Source: Sphingosinicella humi
GTDB lineage: Bacteria; Pseudomonadota; Alphaproteobacteria; Sphingomonadales; Sphingomonadaceae
Direction: 5' to 3'
DNA length: 64,000 bases
Assembly: GCF_003129465.1 (NCBI RefSeq)
Contig: NZ_QFFF01000001.1
Location: 1,101,501-1,165,500 of the forward strand
Part shown: piece after piece, positions 36,048 to 47,040 of the stretch
How positions within the stretch are numbered: the first letter of the stretch is position 1
Layout: every line of letters starts with the position of its first letter
The notes under the pieces: model-generated
Databases searched by the model: none
Told to the model about the DNA's origin: nothing
The model's input: the letters and a program-made list of their open reading frames with translations, nothing else
Position numbers and translations under genes: made by a program

Positions 36048-38024
36048 ATGACCGGCACCGCTCACGCTCCGCGCCGCCTCTCCTCCAGGCTGGCTCCCGC
36101 CCTCCTCTGCTCGCTTTTCCTTGCTCTCCTGGTGCTCGCGCTGCCCGCCCAGGCGCAGTCCGGCGACAACGGCGTGCAGACCACGTGGCGGCTGCTCGAC
36201 TATATCGCCGTCGATTATGGAGCGGCGGTGCAGGACGGCCGGATCGTCAGCCAGTTCGAATATGACGAAATGGTCGAGTTCTCCAACTCGGTCGGCGAGC
36301 GCATCGCGGCGCTGCCCGCGTCGCCGGCGCAGGCCGAATTGACGGCGGATGCGAGCCGTCTGCGGGAGGCGATCGTGGCCAAGGTGCCCCCTTCCGAGGT
36401 AGCCACGCTCGCGCGCGGCCTCGCCGCCGACCTGCTGGCGGCCCATCCGGTGCCGCTCGCGCCGACGACCGCTCCGGATGTCGACAGCGCGGCCGCGCTT
36501 TACGCGCAGAACTGCGCCGCCTGCCACGGCGCCGCGGGAGAGTCGCCCCCGGCCGCCTTCGCCGCGCTCGATCCGCCGCCGATCGACTTCACGGATCGCG
36601 AGCGGGCGAGGGAGCGGAGCGTCTTCGGCCTCTATCAGGTCATCACGCAAGGCCTCGAAGGCACGACGATGCAGAGCTTCGCGTCGATGCCGGATCAGGA
36701 CCGCTGGGCGCTCGCCTCCTATGTCGGCGGAATCGCCTTCGAAGGCGCCGCCGAGGGCGAGCAAATCTGGAACGACAATGAGGAGCTGCGCCGGCTCATT
36801 CCCGACATGGCGGCGCTGACCGCCATCACCCCGGCGGCGCTCGCGGACAAGATCGGCGAAGAGCAGGCCTATGCGGTGATCGCCTATCTCCGCGCCAATC
36901 CCGGCGCGGTCGTGGCCACCGGCGGCTCGGGTTCGCTCGATATGGTGCGCGACAAGCTCGCGCAGAGCCTCGCCGCCTACGCTACAGGCGATCGGAAGGC
37001 CGCCGTGGAGCTCGCTCTTTCGGCCTATCTCGACGGCTTCGAGCCGGTCGAGGCGGTGCTCGCGACTCGCGACGGCAAGCTGATGCTGGAAGTCGAACAG
37101 GCGCTTTCCGGCTACCGGGCGGCGGTTTCCGCCGGTCGCCCGGAGGCGGAGCTCAGGCAGCAGCTTGCCGAAATCGACGGGCTCCTCGCCCGCGCCGAGA
37201 CCGCGCTGGCCCCCGAAGCGGCGAGCGAGCTCTCCACCTTCCTCGGCGCCTTCGCCATCTTGCTGCGCGAGGGGCTGGAGGCGCTGCTGGTGGTGATCGC
37301 CATGATCGCCTTCCTGCGCAAGGCCGACCGGACCGAGCAGCTGCGCTACGTCCATGGCGGCTGGGTCGCGGCCCTCGTCGCCGGCGTCGCCACCTGGTTC
37401 GCCGCCACCCATTTCATCACCATCAGCGGCGCGAGCCGTGAGTTGACCGAAGGCTTCGGCGCGCTGCTCGCGGCCGTCGTGCTGCTGTCCGTCGGCATCT
37501 GGATGCACGGCAAGTCGCAGGCCGACGAATGGCGGCGCTACATCCAGTCGAAGATGAACAGCGCGCTTTCGCGCGGCTCGGCCTGGTTCATGGCCGCCCT
37601 CGCCTTCGTCGTCGTCTATCGGGAGGTGTTCGAGACGATCCTCTTCTACGCCGCCCTGTGGACGCAGGGGAATGGCGGGACGATTCTGGCCGGCGCGGTG
37701 GCCGCGCTGGTGCTGCTGGCGATCATCGCCTGGGTGATGCTGCGCTACAGCCGCAAGCTGCCGATCACGCAGTTCTTCGCCTACAGCTCGATCCTGATCG
37801 CCGTTCTCGCCGTCGTTCTCGCCGGCAAGGGCGTGGCCGCGCTGCAGGAGGCGGGCATGCTCCCGATCACGCTGGTGCCCGATGGTCCGAGGGTGCCGAT
37901 CCTCGGTATCTCGCCGACCGCCGAGGCGCTGGGAGCGCAGCTCCTGACCCTGCTGATCGTCATCTTCGGCTTCCGCTCGACCCGGCGGAGCAAGAGCGAG
38001 GCCGCGGCTACTCCCGCCGAGTGA
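36048..38024 (+). CDS. Fused cytochrome c / FTR1 high-affinity iron permease
   Basis: 658 residues. After a signal peptide (LLCSLFLALLVLALPAQAQ) comes a periplasmic part with a c-type haem site CAACH (Cys156, Cys159, His160) and a later Met in MQSFASM as a possible axial ligand, then a helical stretch, and from about residue 400 a seven-helix FTR1 domain. REGLE at about 407-411 and YREVFE near 525 are the two RExxE iron-translocation motifs. In yeast Ftr1 works with a multicopper oxidase and in bacteria EfeU works with EfeO/EfeB; here the fused cytochrome may supply the redox partner. No efeO or efeB is adjacent. A Fur-like site precedes it. Transports ferrous/ferric iron across the inner membrane. 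Confidence 0.92.
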   Translation: MTGTAHAPRRLSSRLAPALLCSLFLALLVLALPAQAQSGDNGVQTTWRLLDYIAVDYGAAVQDGRIVSQFEYDEMVEFSNSVGERIAALPASPAQAELTADASRLREAIVAKVPPSEVATLARGLAADLLAAHPVPLAPTTAPDVDSAAALYAQNCAACHGAAGESPPAAFAALDPPPIDFTDRERARERSVFGLYQVITQGLEGTTMQSFASMPDQDRWALASYVGGIAFEGAAEGEQIWNDNEELRRLIPDMAALTAITPAALADKIGEEQAYAVIAYLRANPGAVVATGGSGSLDMVRDKLAQSLAAYATGDRKAAVELALSAYLDGFEPVEAVLATRDGKLMLEVEQALSGYRAAVSAGRPEAELRQQLAEIDGLLARAETALAPEAASELSTFLGAFAILLREGLEALLVVIAMIAFLRKADRTEQLRYVHGGWVAALVAGVATWFAATHFITISGASRELTEGFGALLAAVVLLSVGIWMHGKSQADEWRRYIQSKMNSALSRGSAWFMAALAFVVVYREVFETILFYAALWTQGNGGTILAGAVAALVLLAIIAWVMLRYSRKLPITQFFAYSSILIAVLAVVLAGKGVAALQEAGMLPITLVPDGPRVPILGISPTAEALGAQLLTLLIVIFGFRSTRRSKSEAAATPAE

Positions 38025-38122
38025 TCCGCCGTCGGCAAGGCCTTGGATTCCGTCGCGACAATCGCGTAGGTGGTGCGCAAGAGGCGCGGCGCGTTGCCGC
38101 GTGACGGTTAGGAGAATGGCCG

Positions 38123-38599
38123 ATGGCGGGCGTGAACAAAGTGATTCTGGTCGGCAACCTCGGCGACGATCCCGAGGCGCGGTCGCTGAACAATGGCGGC
38201 GAGGTGGTGAACCTTCGCGTCGCCACGTCCGAGAGCTGGAAGGACCGGGACGGCAACCGCCAGGAGCGGACCGAGTGGCACCGCGTCGTGATCTTCAACG
38301 AGAATCTCGGCCGCGTCGCCAAATCCTATCTGCGCAAGGGGTCGAAGGTCTATCTGGAAGGCCAGCTCCAGACCCGCAAATGGCAGGACCAGTCGGGCCA
38401 GGACAAATATTCGACGGAAGTCGTGCTGCAGCGTTTCCGCGGTGAGCTCGTCCTGCTCGACAGCAAGGGCGGCGGATCGGGCGGCGGTGGCTATGGCGAC
38501 GATTATGGAGACAGCAGCGGCTTCGGCGGCGGCAACCGTCCCCAGTCTCGCCCGCAGCCCGCTTTCGACAGCGACCTGGACGACGACGTCCCGTTCTGA
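38123..38599 (+). CDS. ssb: Single-stranded DNA-binding protein
   Basis: 158 residues. The OB fold opens [20 protein letters not shown] and continues through [28 protein letters not shown] and YSTEVVLQ. A Gly/Pro/Gln-rich linker leads to the acidic tip DLDDDVPF, the docking site for repair and replication partners. AGGAGA lies upstream. It stands alone; uvrA, a frequent neighbour, is not in view. A palindromic repeat follows the stop. Confidence 0.97.
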   Translation: MAGVNKVILVGNLGDDPEARSLNNGGEVVNLRVATSESWKDRDGNRQERTEWHRVVIFNENLGRVAKSYLRKGSKVYLEGQLQTRKWQDQSGQDKYSTEVVLQRFRGELVLLDSKGGGSGGGGYGDDYGDSSGFGGGNRPQSRPQPAFDSDLDDDVPF

Positions 38600-38616
38600 C
38601 CCGTTAGACCGTTAGA

Positions 38617-38688
38617 TCATTGCGAGCGCAGTGAAGCAATCCAGTCCCTCAGCTGGATTGCTTCGTCGCTTTGCTCCTCGCAATGACG
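38617..38688. repeat. Intergenic imperfect palindrome (CATTGCGAG type), copy B
   Basis: Arms TCATTGCGAGCGCAGTGAAG... and ...GCTCCTCGCAATGACG frame CAATCCAG and CTGGATTG with a short loop between them. It is the same element as at 24532-24609. It lies between the convergent ssb and VOC genes, where its hairpin could end transcription from both sides. Confidence 0.85.
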
Positions 38689-38717
38689 ATGCGGCAAATG
38701 CCAGAGATTGGCTCAAT

Positions 38718-39122
38718 CTAGCCCTGATCGGGTTCCCGGCTGGGGGCACCGATCGACCAGCGGTGGCCGAACGGGTCCTTGAGCTGGCCGTAGCGATCGC
38801 CCCAGAATTGGTCGGCGAGCGGCATCGTCACCTCCGCGCCGGCGCCGACCGCGCGCGACCAGGCCTGATCGGCATCCTCGACCGCCAGGTGAATCTTGAC
38901 GCCGGCGGGTGCCGGCGCGGCACCGCCGCCATGAAATTCCGGAAAATCGTCGGACAGCATGAGGTCGGCGCCGTTGACGGAGAGATGCGCGTGCATCAGC
39001 CGCTTGCCGTCATCGGCCGGATGACGGCCGAGCTCCTCGGCGTCGAAGGCGCGCTTATAGAAATCGACCGCCTCATTCGCTCGGCCGCCGCCAATGGTGA
39101 GATAGGGTGTGACGCCGTTCAT
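38718..39122 (-). CDS. VOC-family protein, PhnB-like
   Basis: 134 residues. VTPYLTIGGGRANEAVDFYK, GRHPADDGKRLMHAHL and FWGDRYGQLKDPFGHRWSIG are the pattern of PhnB-like members of the glyoxalase/bleomycin-resistance superfamily. The usual metal ligands are only partly present, so an enzymatic role is unclear. It is downstream of the yceD gene with 17 bases between. Confidence 0.9.
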   Translation of the reverse strand: MNGVTPYLTIGGGRANEAVDFYKRAFDAEELGRHPADDGKRLMHAHLSVNGADLMLSDDFPEFHGGGAAPAPAGVKIHLAVEDADQAWSRAVGAGAEVTMPLADQFWGDRYGQLKDPFGHRWSIGAPSREPDQG

Positions 39123-39139
39123 GATGCTCTCCCTTCCGT

Positions 39140-39676
39140 CTATGACTTGCGGAGGACGGCGAATGGACTGCGCTTCTCCTTGGCCTCGGCCTCTTCGCGC
39201 GCTGCCTGCGTCTCGTCCTTGATTCCGGCGGCGTCCAGCGCCGCCTCGGCTTCGGGCGAGCGGGGGTAGGGCTCCAGGGCGAGCGACAGGGTCTCCGCCA
39301 CCGCCTCGCCGACATCGATCATGGCTCCGTCATAGAAGATGACGTCCATCTCCGCCTCGCCCAGCTCGATCTCTTCCTCCGCCCCGGTGGCTGGCTGCGG
39401 CCGGAACTCGAGGGCGAAAGGCTCCTCGATCTCGGCCGGCACGGGATTGCCGGTCACGACGCAGTTTTGGGTGACGGCTGCCTGCAATGTGCCGTTCGCC
39501 GCGATCCTGTCGCCTTTCCGGCTCATCGACAGCCGGGCGAAGAGCCGATCGATGGCGGCAAGGTCGAAACGCTCGGCCAGTGCCGCCCGCTCCGGCGCGT
39601 CGGCGGCGATCTCCATCGTCCGGGCGGCATCGCCCAGCGTGTCGATCCGCACCGTCCGGCTGAACTCGGGCATCAT
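39140..39676 (-). CDS. YceD family protein (DUF177)
   Basis: 178 residues. The central NCVVTGNPVPAEIEEPFALEF is the DUF177 signature (C-x-R/T-C/G region), followed by an acidic stretch and DVGEAVAETLSLALEPYPRS. The family is tied to 23S rRNA accumulation and usually precedes rpmF (L32), which is not here. The ATG overlaps the stop of the upstream chaperone gene as ATGA. Confidence 0.92.
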   Translation of the reverse strand: MMPEFSRTVRIDTLGDAARTMEIAADAPERAALAERFDLAAIDRLFARLSMSRKGDRIAANGTLQAAVTQNCVVTGNPVPAEIEEPFALEFRPQPATGAEEEIELGEAEMDVIFYDGAMIDVGEAVAETLSLALEPYPRSPEAEAALDAAGIKDETQAAREEAEAKEKRSPFAVLRKS

Positions 39677-40191
39677 GACCTTGGCACCTCCCCGGCCAGC
39701 AGCCGGTCGGCGGGAAAGGCCGCCATCCGGTCGCGAAGATCGGCGAGCCGGGCGCTCACGAAGCGCACCGCCGCCTCGGAGGGCGGCGACTCGTGGAAGA
39801 TGTTCCGCGTCACCGGCGTATCCAGGGGGCCAGCGGCCGCTTCGCGAAAGGCGGCGACGCGGCCGCCGAGCGCGCTCACCATCCGGCCGACATGCTTGCC
39901 GACCATCAAATCGCCGATCCCCAGTTGCCGCACGCTGCCGTCCATATCCGCGATGAAGGCTTCGGTCAGGAGCACCGACTCGTCCTTCGCGGCGTCGCCC
40001 TCCCGTTCCAGCCTGAGGAGCACCAGCGCCAGCACGGCCGCGACCATGTCGAAGCGGCCGTCGAGCGTGTCGGGGACCTCGCCCTCTCGATACCAGGCGG
40101 GGTCGCGCGCGAGCGCAACGATCTCCGCATAGAGCGGGCGAAGGCGCTCGCGATCGCGCTTTTCGCCGAAGATTCGCGACAGGAAGGCCAA
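39673..40191 (-). CDS. Ubiquinol-cytochrome c chaperone (CBP3-like)
   Basis: 172 residues if started at TTG 40191, which has GAGGA four bases upstream and opens LAFLSRIFGEKRDRERLRPL, the normal beginning of this family. A longer frame to 40407 would be antisense to bamE's leader. PAWYREGEVPDTLDGRFDMV and DMDGSVRQLGIGDLMVGKHV are the family's conserved parts. It helps assemble cytochrome b of complex III. Its pairing with DUF177 is common in alphaproteobacteria. Confidence 0.9.
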   Translation of the reverse strand: MAFLSRIFGEKRDRERLRPLYAEIVALARDPAWYREGEVPDTLDGRFDMVAAVLALVLLRLEREGDAAKDESVLLTEAFIADMDGSVRQLGIGDLMVGKHVGRMVSALGGRVAAFREAAAGPLDTPVTRNIFHESPPSEAAVRFVSARLADLRDRMAAFPADRLLAGEVPRS

Positions 40192-40327
40192 ACTATCCTC
40201 TTGAGTCGGAGCGAGGCGCTCTTGCGCCTGTAGGTCGATCTTGCATATTGGGGCGAGACGCGGCCGCCCGCAAGGCGTGCCCCGGCGGCGGAGCAGGGCG
40301 CCGGCCGTTTTCAGGAGACTTTCGCGC

Positions 40328-40804
40328 ATGACTCTCGCCTCAGCCCGTTTCGCCGGACCCGCACTGGCGCTGTTCCTCGGCCTTGCCGCCGCCGGCTGCA
40401 CGGCCATCCCCGACCGCCAGGGCTATGTCATGGATCCCGTGCTCGTCTCGGCGATACAGCCGGGGATCGACAACCAGCAGTCGGTGCAGGCGACGCTCGG
40501 CCGGCCGACCTTCACCGGCCAGTTCACCGAGCGCGACTGGTATTATGTCTCGCGCCAGACGCGTCAGCTCGCCTTCAACAATCCCAAGCCGGTCGACCAG
40601 ACGGTGCTCCATGTGCGTTTCGACGAAGCCGGCAACGTCGCCTCCGTCGAGCAATCCGGCCTCGATCAGGTGGTGGGGATCGATCCCATGAACGCCGAGA
40701 CGCCGACCCTCGGCCGCAAGCGCGGCTTCTTCCGGGAGCTGTTCGGCAATATCGGCCAGGTCGGTGCCGGCGGCATGAACGCGCCCACGAGCAACCGGGA
40801 CTGA
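40328..40804 (+). CDS. bamE: Outer-membrane assembly lipoprotein BamE
   Basis: 158 residues. A lipoprotein signal ends LGLAAAGC, with the mature SmpA/OmlA domain opening GYVMDPVLVSAIQPGIDNQQ, then SVQATLGRPTFTGQFTERDW and VLHVRFDEAGNVASVEQ. A second Bam component after bamD in this window. AGGAG lies ten bases before the ATG. The C-terminal 35 residues are Gly/Arg-rich and not part of the fold. Confidence 0.94.
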   Translation: MTLASARFAGPALALFLGLAAAGCTAIPDRQGYVMDPVLVSAIQPGIDNQQSVQATLGRPTFTGQFTERDWYYVSRQTRQLAFNNPKPVDQTVLHVRFDEAGNVASVEQSGLDQVVGIDPMNAETPTLGRKRGFFRELFGNIGQVGAGGMNAPTSNRD

Positions 40805-40809
40805 CCGTT

Positions 40810-40832
40810 CCGGCCGCCGATGGGACGGCCGG
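40810..40832. terminator. Hairpin between convergent bamE and maeB
   Basis: CCGGCCG (40810-40816) and CGGCCGG (40826-40832) form a perfect 7-bp stem with a 9-base loop in the 31-base gap between two convergent stop codons. There is no T-run, so termination by this stem alone is uncertain. Confidence 0.4.
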
Positions 40833-40835
40833 CGT

Positions 40836-43100
<2,265 letters not shown>

Positions 43101-43201
43101 GCGGGCCTCTCCTATTTTCGCCTGCTCTAGGCGCCGATTTGCGATGGGGGCAAGCCACAAGCCGGTTTCATGAAGCGTGCCGAGCCTTTATCGCTGAACG
43201 G

Positions 43202-45823
43202 ATGGCGACCAAGCTCAAGGAAACGGCCTCCGCGCCCACACCCATGATGGCGCAGTATCTGGCGCTGAAAGGGGAGGTGGAGGATTGCCTGCTCTTCTAC
43301 CGGATGGGGGACTTCTTCGAGCTGTTCTTCGACGACGCCAAGGCGGCGGCCGCCTGCCTCGACATCGCCCTGACCGCGCGGGGTGAACATGAGGGGCAGC
43401 CGATACCGATGTGCGGCGTCCCGATCCACGCCGCCGAATCCTATCTCGCGCGGCTGATCAAGGCCGGCCACCGCGTCGCCATCGCCGAGCAGACCGAAAG
43501 CCCGGCCGAGGCCAAGAAGCGCGGCTCCAAGGCCGTCGTCGCCCGCGCCATAGTCCGCGTCGTCACCGCCGGGACCCTCACCGAAGAGGCGCTGCTCGAT
43601 TCGCGCGCCTCCAACTGGCTGGTGGCGGTGGCGCGGGCGGGCGAACGCTTCGGCCTCGCCGCCGCCGATATTTCGACCGGCCGCTTCGAATTGACGTCCG
43701 TGTCATCGGGGGCGCTCGATTCGGAGCTGGCGCGGCTGGGGGCGGCGGAAATAATCTCTCCCGAGCCGCTTACGGGCGTGATCGAGCGCCGCGCCGGGTT
43801 CGATAGCCTCTCGGCCGAACGGCGGCTCAAGGAGCGGTTCGGGGTCGCCACCCTGGACGGTTTCGGCCAGTTCGACCGCGCCGCGCTCGCCGCGGCCGGC
43901 GGCCTCCTCGCCTATCTCGAGGAAGTTGCGCGAGAATCGCTGCCCTTCCTCCGGCCGCCGGTAGCGCTCGCGGCCGACGATCACATGATGATCGACGCGG
44001 CGACGCGGGAAAGCTTGGAGCTTACCAAATCGCAGGCGGGCACCCGCGCGGGCAGCCTGCTCGCCGCCGTGGACCGCACCGTGACGGGTGCCGGCGCCCG
44101 CCTGCTCGCCGCCGATCTCGGCGCGCCTCTGCTCGACCGCTCGGCCATCGAAGCGCGGCTCGACCTGGTGGCGTTGTTCGAAGGCGATTCCGGTTTCCGC
44201 GACGCCATAAGGAAGCAGCTCAAGGCGCTTCCCGACATCGGCCGGGCGCTCGGGCGGCTGGCCGCCGGCCGCGGCTCCCCGCGCGACCTCGGGCAACTCC
44301 GGGACGGACTCAACGAAGCGCGCCGCCTTCACGACCGGCTGGCTCGCGAGGCCGAGCAGCCTCCGCTTCTCGCGGCGCTGCTGCCGACGCTCACCGGCCA
44401 CGGCGCCTTGGTCGACCTGCTGTCGCGCGCGCTGGTGCCTGCGCCGCCGATCGATACCGCGCAGGGCGGCTATATCGCCGAGGGCTATGATGCCGCGCTG
44501 GACGAGCTTCGCGCCACCGGTGGCGAGGGGCGGCGGGCGATCGCCGGGCTGGAAGCGAAATACCGTCAGCAGACCGGCATTCCGGCGCTGAAGATCCGGC
44601 ACAATGGCGTCCTCGGCTACCATATCGAGGTGCCGGCCAAGCATGCCGACAAGCTGATGGGCGCGGACTCGGGCTTCACCCACCGCCAGACCCTGGCCGG
44701 CGTCGTCCGCTTCAACGCGCCCGACCTTCACGAGCAGGCGGTGCGGGTCGGCCAGGCAGGCGCTCACGCGCTCGCCGCCGAAGCCGCGCATCTGGAAGAG
44801 CTGATCGCGGCCGCGCTGGAACGTGCCAACGTGATCGCCGCCGCCGCCGACGCGCTGGCGCGGCTCGATGTCGCGGCGGCGCTGGCCGAACGCGCGGCCG
44901 AGGGCGGCTGGTGCCGCCCGCATTTCGAGACGCACAGCTGCTTCGAGATCGAAGCCGGGCGGCATCCGGTGGTGGAGGACGCGCTGCGCACGAGCGGCGA
45001 CCGCTTCGTCGCCAACGATTGCGCGCTGTCGGAGGACGGGCGTCTCTGGCTCGTCACCGGTCCCAATATGGGCGGCAAGTCGACCTTCCTTCGCCAGAAT
45101 GCCCTCATCGCCATCCTCGCCCAGGCGGGCGCCTATGTGCCCGCCGCCCGGGCGAAGCTCGGCCTCGTCGACCGGCTGTTCAGCCGCGTCGGCGCGTCCG
45201 ACAATCTCGCGCGCGGCCGCTCGACCTTCATGGTCGAGATGGTCGAGACCGCCGCCATCCTTTCCCAAGCGACGGAACGCAGCTTCGTCATCCTCGACGA
45301 GGTCGGCCGCGGCACCTCCACCTATGACGGCCTCGCCATCGCCTGGGCGGTGGTCGAGGCGATCCACGACCGCAATCGCTGCCGCTGCCTCTTCGCCACC
45401 CATTATCACGAGTTGACCCGGCTGGCGGAGCGGCTCGACGCTCTGTCCCTCCATCACGTCCGCGCGCGCGAGTGGAAGGGCGAGCTCGTCTTCCTCCACG
45501 AAGTGGCGGAAGGGCCGGCCGATCGCAGCTACGGCCTCGCCGTCGCCAAGCTGGCCGGCTTGCCGCCGCCCGTTCTCGCCCGCGCCCGCTCGGTCCTCGC
45601 CAAACTGGAGGAAGGCCGCGCCGCCACCGGCGGCATCGCCGCAGGCCTCGACGACCTCCCCCTCTTCGCCGCTGCGGCCGAGGCCGAGCCCAAGACGGAT
45701 CCGCTTCGCGACGCGCTGGGCGAGATCGAGCCGGACGCGCTCAGCCCGCGCGAGGCGCTGGACGCGCTCTACCGGCTCAAGCGGCTGTCGGCGGAGTCTC
45801 CGGCGGACGCGAATAGTCGCTGA
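43202..45823 (+). CDS. mutS: DNA mismatch repair protein MutS
   Basis: 873 residues. The mismatch-binding domain contains YRMGDFFELFFDDA (Phe-x-Glu wedge), the ATPase has Walker A GPNMGGKST (about 620), FMVEMVETAAIL, ILDEVGRGTSTYDGLA and LFATHYHELT. The start MATKLKETASAPTPMMAQYL matches family starts; a frame extends 63 bases further upstream but has no homology-like content. Together with MutL (not here) it repairs replication errors. Its last 47 bases overlap the convergent AspH gene. Confidence 0.97.
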   Translation: MATKLKETASAPTPMMAQYLALKGEVEDCLLFYRMGDFFELFFDDAKAAAACLDIALTARGEHEGQPIPMCGVPIHAAESYLARLIKAGHRVAIAEQTESPAEAKKRGSKAVVARAIVRVVTAGTLTEEALLDSRASNWLVAVARAGERFGLAAADISTGRFELTSVSSGALDSELARLGAAEIISPEPLTGVIERRAGFDSLSAERRLKERFGVATLDGFGQFDRAALAAAGGLLAYLEEVARESLPFLRPPVALAADDHMMIDAATRESLELTKSQAGTRAGSLLAAVDRTVTGAGARLLAADLGAPLLDRSAIEARLDLVALFEGDSGFRDAIRKQLKALPDIGRALGRLAAGRGSPRDLGQLRDGLNEARRLHDRLAREAEQPPLLAALLPTLTGHGALVDLLSRALVPAPPIDTAQGGYIAEGYDAALDELRATGGEGRRAIAGLEAKYRQQTGIPALKIRHNGVLGYHIEVPAKHADKLMGADSGFTHRQTLAGVVRFNAPDLHEQAVRVGQAGAHALAAEAAHLEELIAAALERANVIAAAADALARLDVAAALAERAAEGGWCRPHFETHSCFEIEAGRHPVVEDALRTSGDRFVANDCALSEDGRLWLVTGPNMGGKSTFLRQNALIAILAQAGAYVPAARAKLGLVDRLFSRVGASDNLARGRSTFMVEMVETAAILSQATERSFVILDEVGRGTSTYDGLAIAWAVVEAIHDRNRCRCLFATHYHELTRLAERLDALSLHHVRAREWKGELVFLHEVAEGPADRSYGLAVAKLAGLPPPVLARARSVLAKLEEGRAATGGIAAGLDDLPLFAAAAEAEPKTDPLRDALGEIEPDALSPREALDALYRLKRLSAESPADANSR

Positions 45824-46961
45824 TCGCCTCGAACATGACGGTGAGCGCGTGCCGCTCCTCCTCCGTTAGTTCCGGCCGCCAGACCTCGAACAGCAGGATG
45901 GCGCGGATCGCGTCGCCGTCGTTCCAGGCCTCATGCTCGATGCTGTCGTCGAACAGCAGCGGCTTGCCTTCCTCCACCACCCGCGTCTCGTTTCCGACGC
46001 GGAGGCGGCAGCCCTCGGGCACGATCAGCGGGATGTGGCAGATGAGGCGGGTGTTCACCATGCCGCAATGGGGCTCGATATGCGTCCCCGGCCTGAGGAT
46101 CGAGAACAGGGCGATCGGCCATCGTTCATTGATGCGCGGCATCGGCGCCGCCTCCAGCGCCTTCATCGTCGCCGGGCAGCGCGCCGCGTTCTCGGCGATC
46201 GGCTCGCCGTCACGCCACAGGTGAAAGGCGCTCCAGCTCGGATCGTCGAGCAGCTTGTGCGTCGTCTCCGGACGGTCTTTGGCGCGCTGGACATAGGGCG
46301 CGACACCGCCGTGGCCCGCCAGCACGGCCTCGGCCTCGGCGCGCATGTCCGGCAGCGCCGCCAGCATGTCGTCGAGCCAGGGAAAGTCCTCGGCCTCGTA
46401 GAAGGCGATTTGCGGAAGCCGCGGATAATAGAAGCTGGTCGGCTGCTGGAGCTGCGGCGCCTTCGCGCCGGTCAATATGTCGATCGATTCGGCGAAGCGC
46501 CCATAGCTTTGGCTAAGATCGATACCTGCGGACGCGAGCCGACCGGTCAGATGATCTTGGAAGCGGCCGGTCGCGGCGCGGGTCGCCGCCTCGGCGCGGC
46601 GTAGCCCGTCCACAAGGTCGTTCGGCAGCGGTCCCGCACCCTGGGCGAGACTGAGCGCCCGCTTGTACCAGGAGACGGCCGCGCGGTCCTCGCCGCTCCG
46701 CGTCAGCAGGTCGCCCTTCATCAGGTTGGCGCGCAGGTTCCGCGGATCGGCGGCGAGCACCTGGTCCAGCGCCCGCTCCGCAGCCGCCGCATCCCCTTGC
46801 ATCTCACAGGTGCGGGCGAACAGCATCCAGGCGCGCGGTGGAGCGTTGCCCGTGCCCGTGAACCTCTCCAGCGCCGCGCGCGCTCCTGCCACGTCGCCCC
46901 GGCGCAGCGCCTCGAAACCGGCCTGCTCCAGTGGACTGAGCTGAGTGTCTCCCCCTACCAT
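45777..46961 (-). CDS. Aspartyl/asparaginyl beta-hydroxylase with N-terminal TPRs
   Basis: 394 residues. The first third has TPR-like units (FEALRRGDVAGARAALERF, AERALDQVLAADPRNLRANL, AVSWYKRALSLAQ). The rest is an AspH dioxygenase: ERWPIALFSILRPGTHIEPH with CGMVNTRLICHIPL supplies 2-oxoglutarate and the first iron His, and FDDSIEHEAWND the second His. Such enzymes hydroxylate Asp/Asn in proteins in vertebrates; bacterial substrates are mostly unknown. It diverges from glnD. Confidence 0.93.
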   Translation of the reverse strand: MVGGDTQLSPLEQAGFEALRRGDVAGARAALERFTGTGNAPPRAWMLFARTCEMQGDAAAAERALDQVLAADPRNLRANLMKGDLLTRSGEDRAAVSWYKRALSLAQGAGPLPNDLVDGLRRAEAATRAATGRFQDHLTGRLASAGIDLSQSYGRFAESIDILTGAKAPQLQQPTSFYYPRLPQIAFYEAEDFPWLDDMLAALPDMRAEAEAVLAGHGGVAPYVQRAKDRPETTHKLLDDPSWSAFHLWRDGEPIAENAARCPATMKALEAAPMPRINERWPIALFSILRPGTHIEPHCGMVNTRLICHIPLIVPEGCRLRVGNETRVVEEGKPLLFDDSIEHEAWNDGDAIRAILLFEVWRPELTEEERHALTVMFEAISDYSRPPETPPTAA

Positions 46962-47040
46962 GGCTTAGGATCATAACCGCACCTGCGCCGCCCGCAATGC
47001 GCCAGGTGACGGGCGACCCCGCTTTCCCTATCTTCGCACT

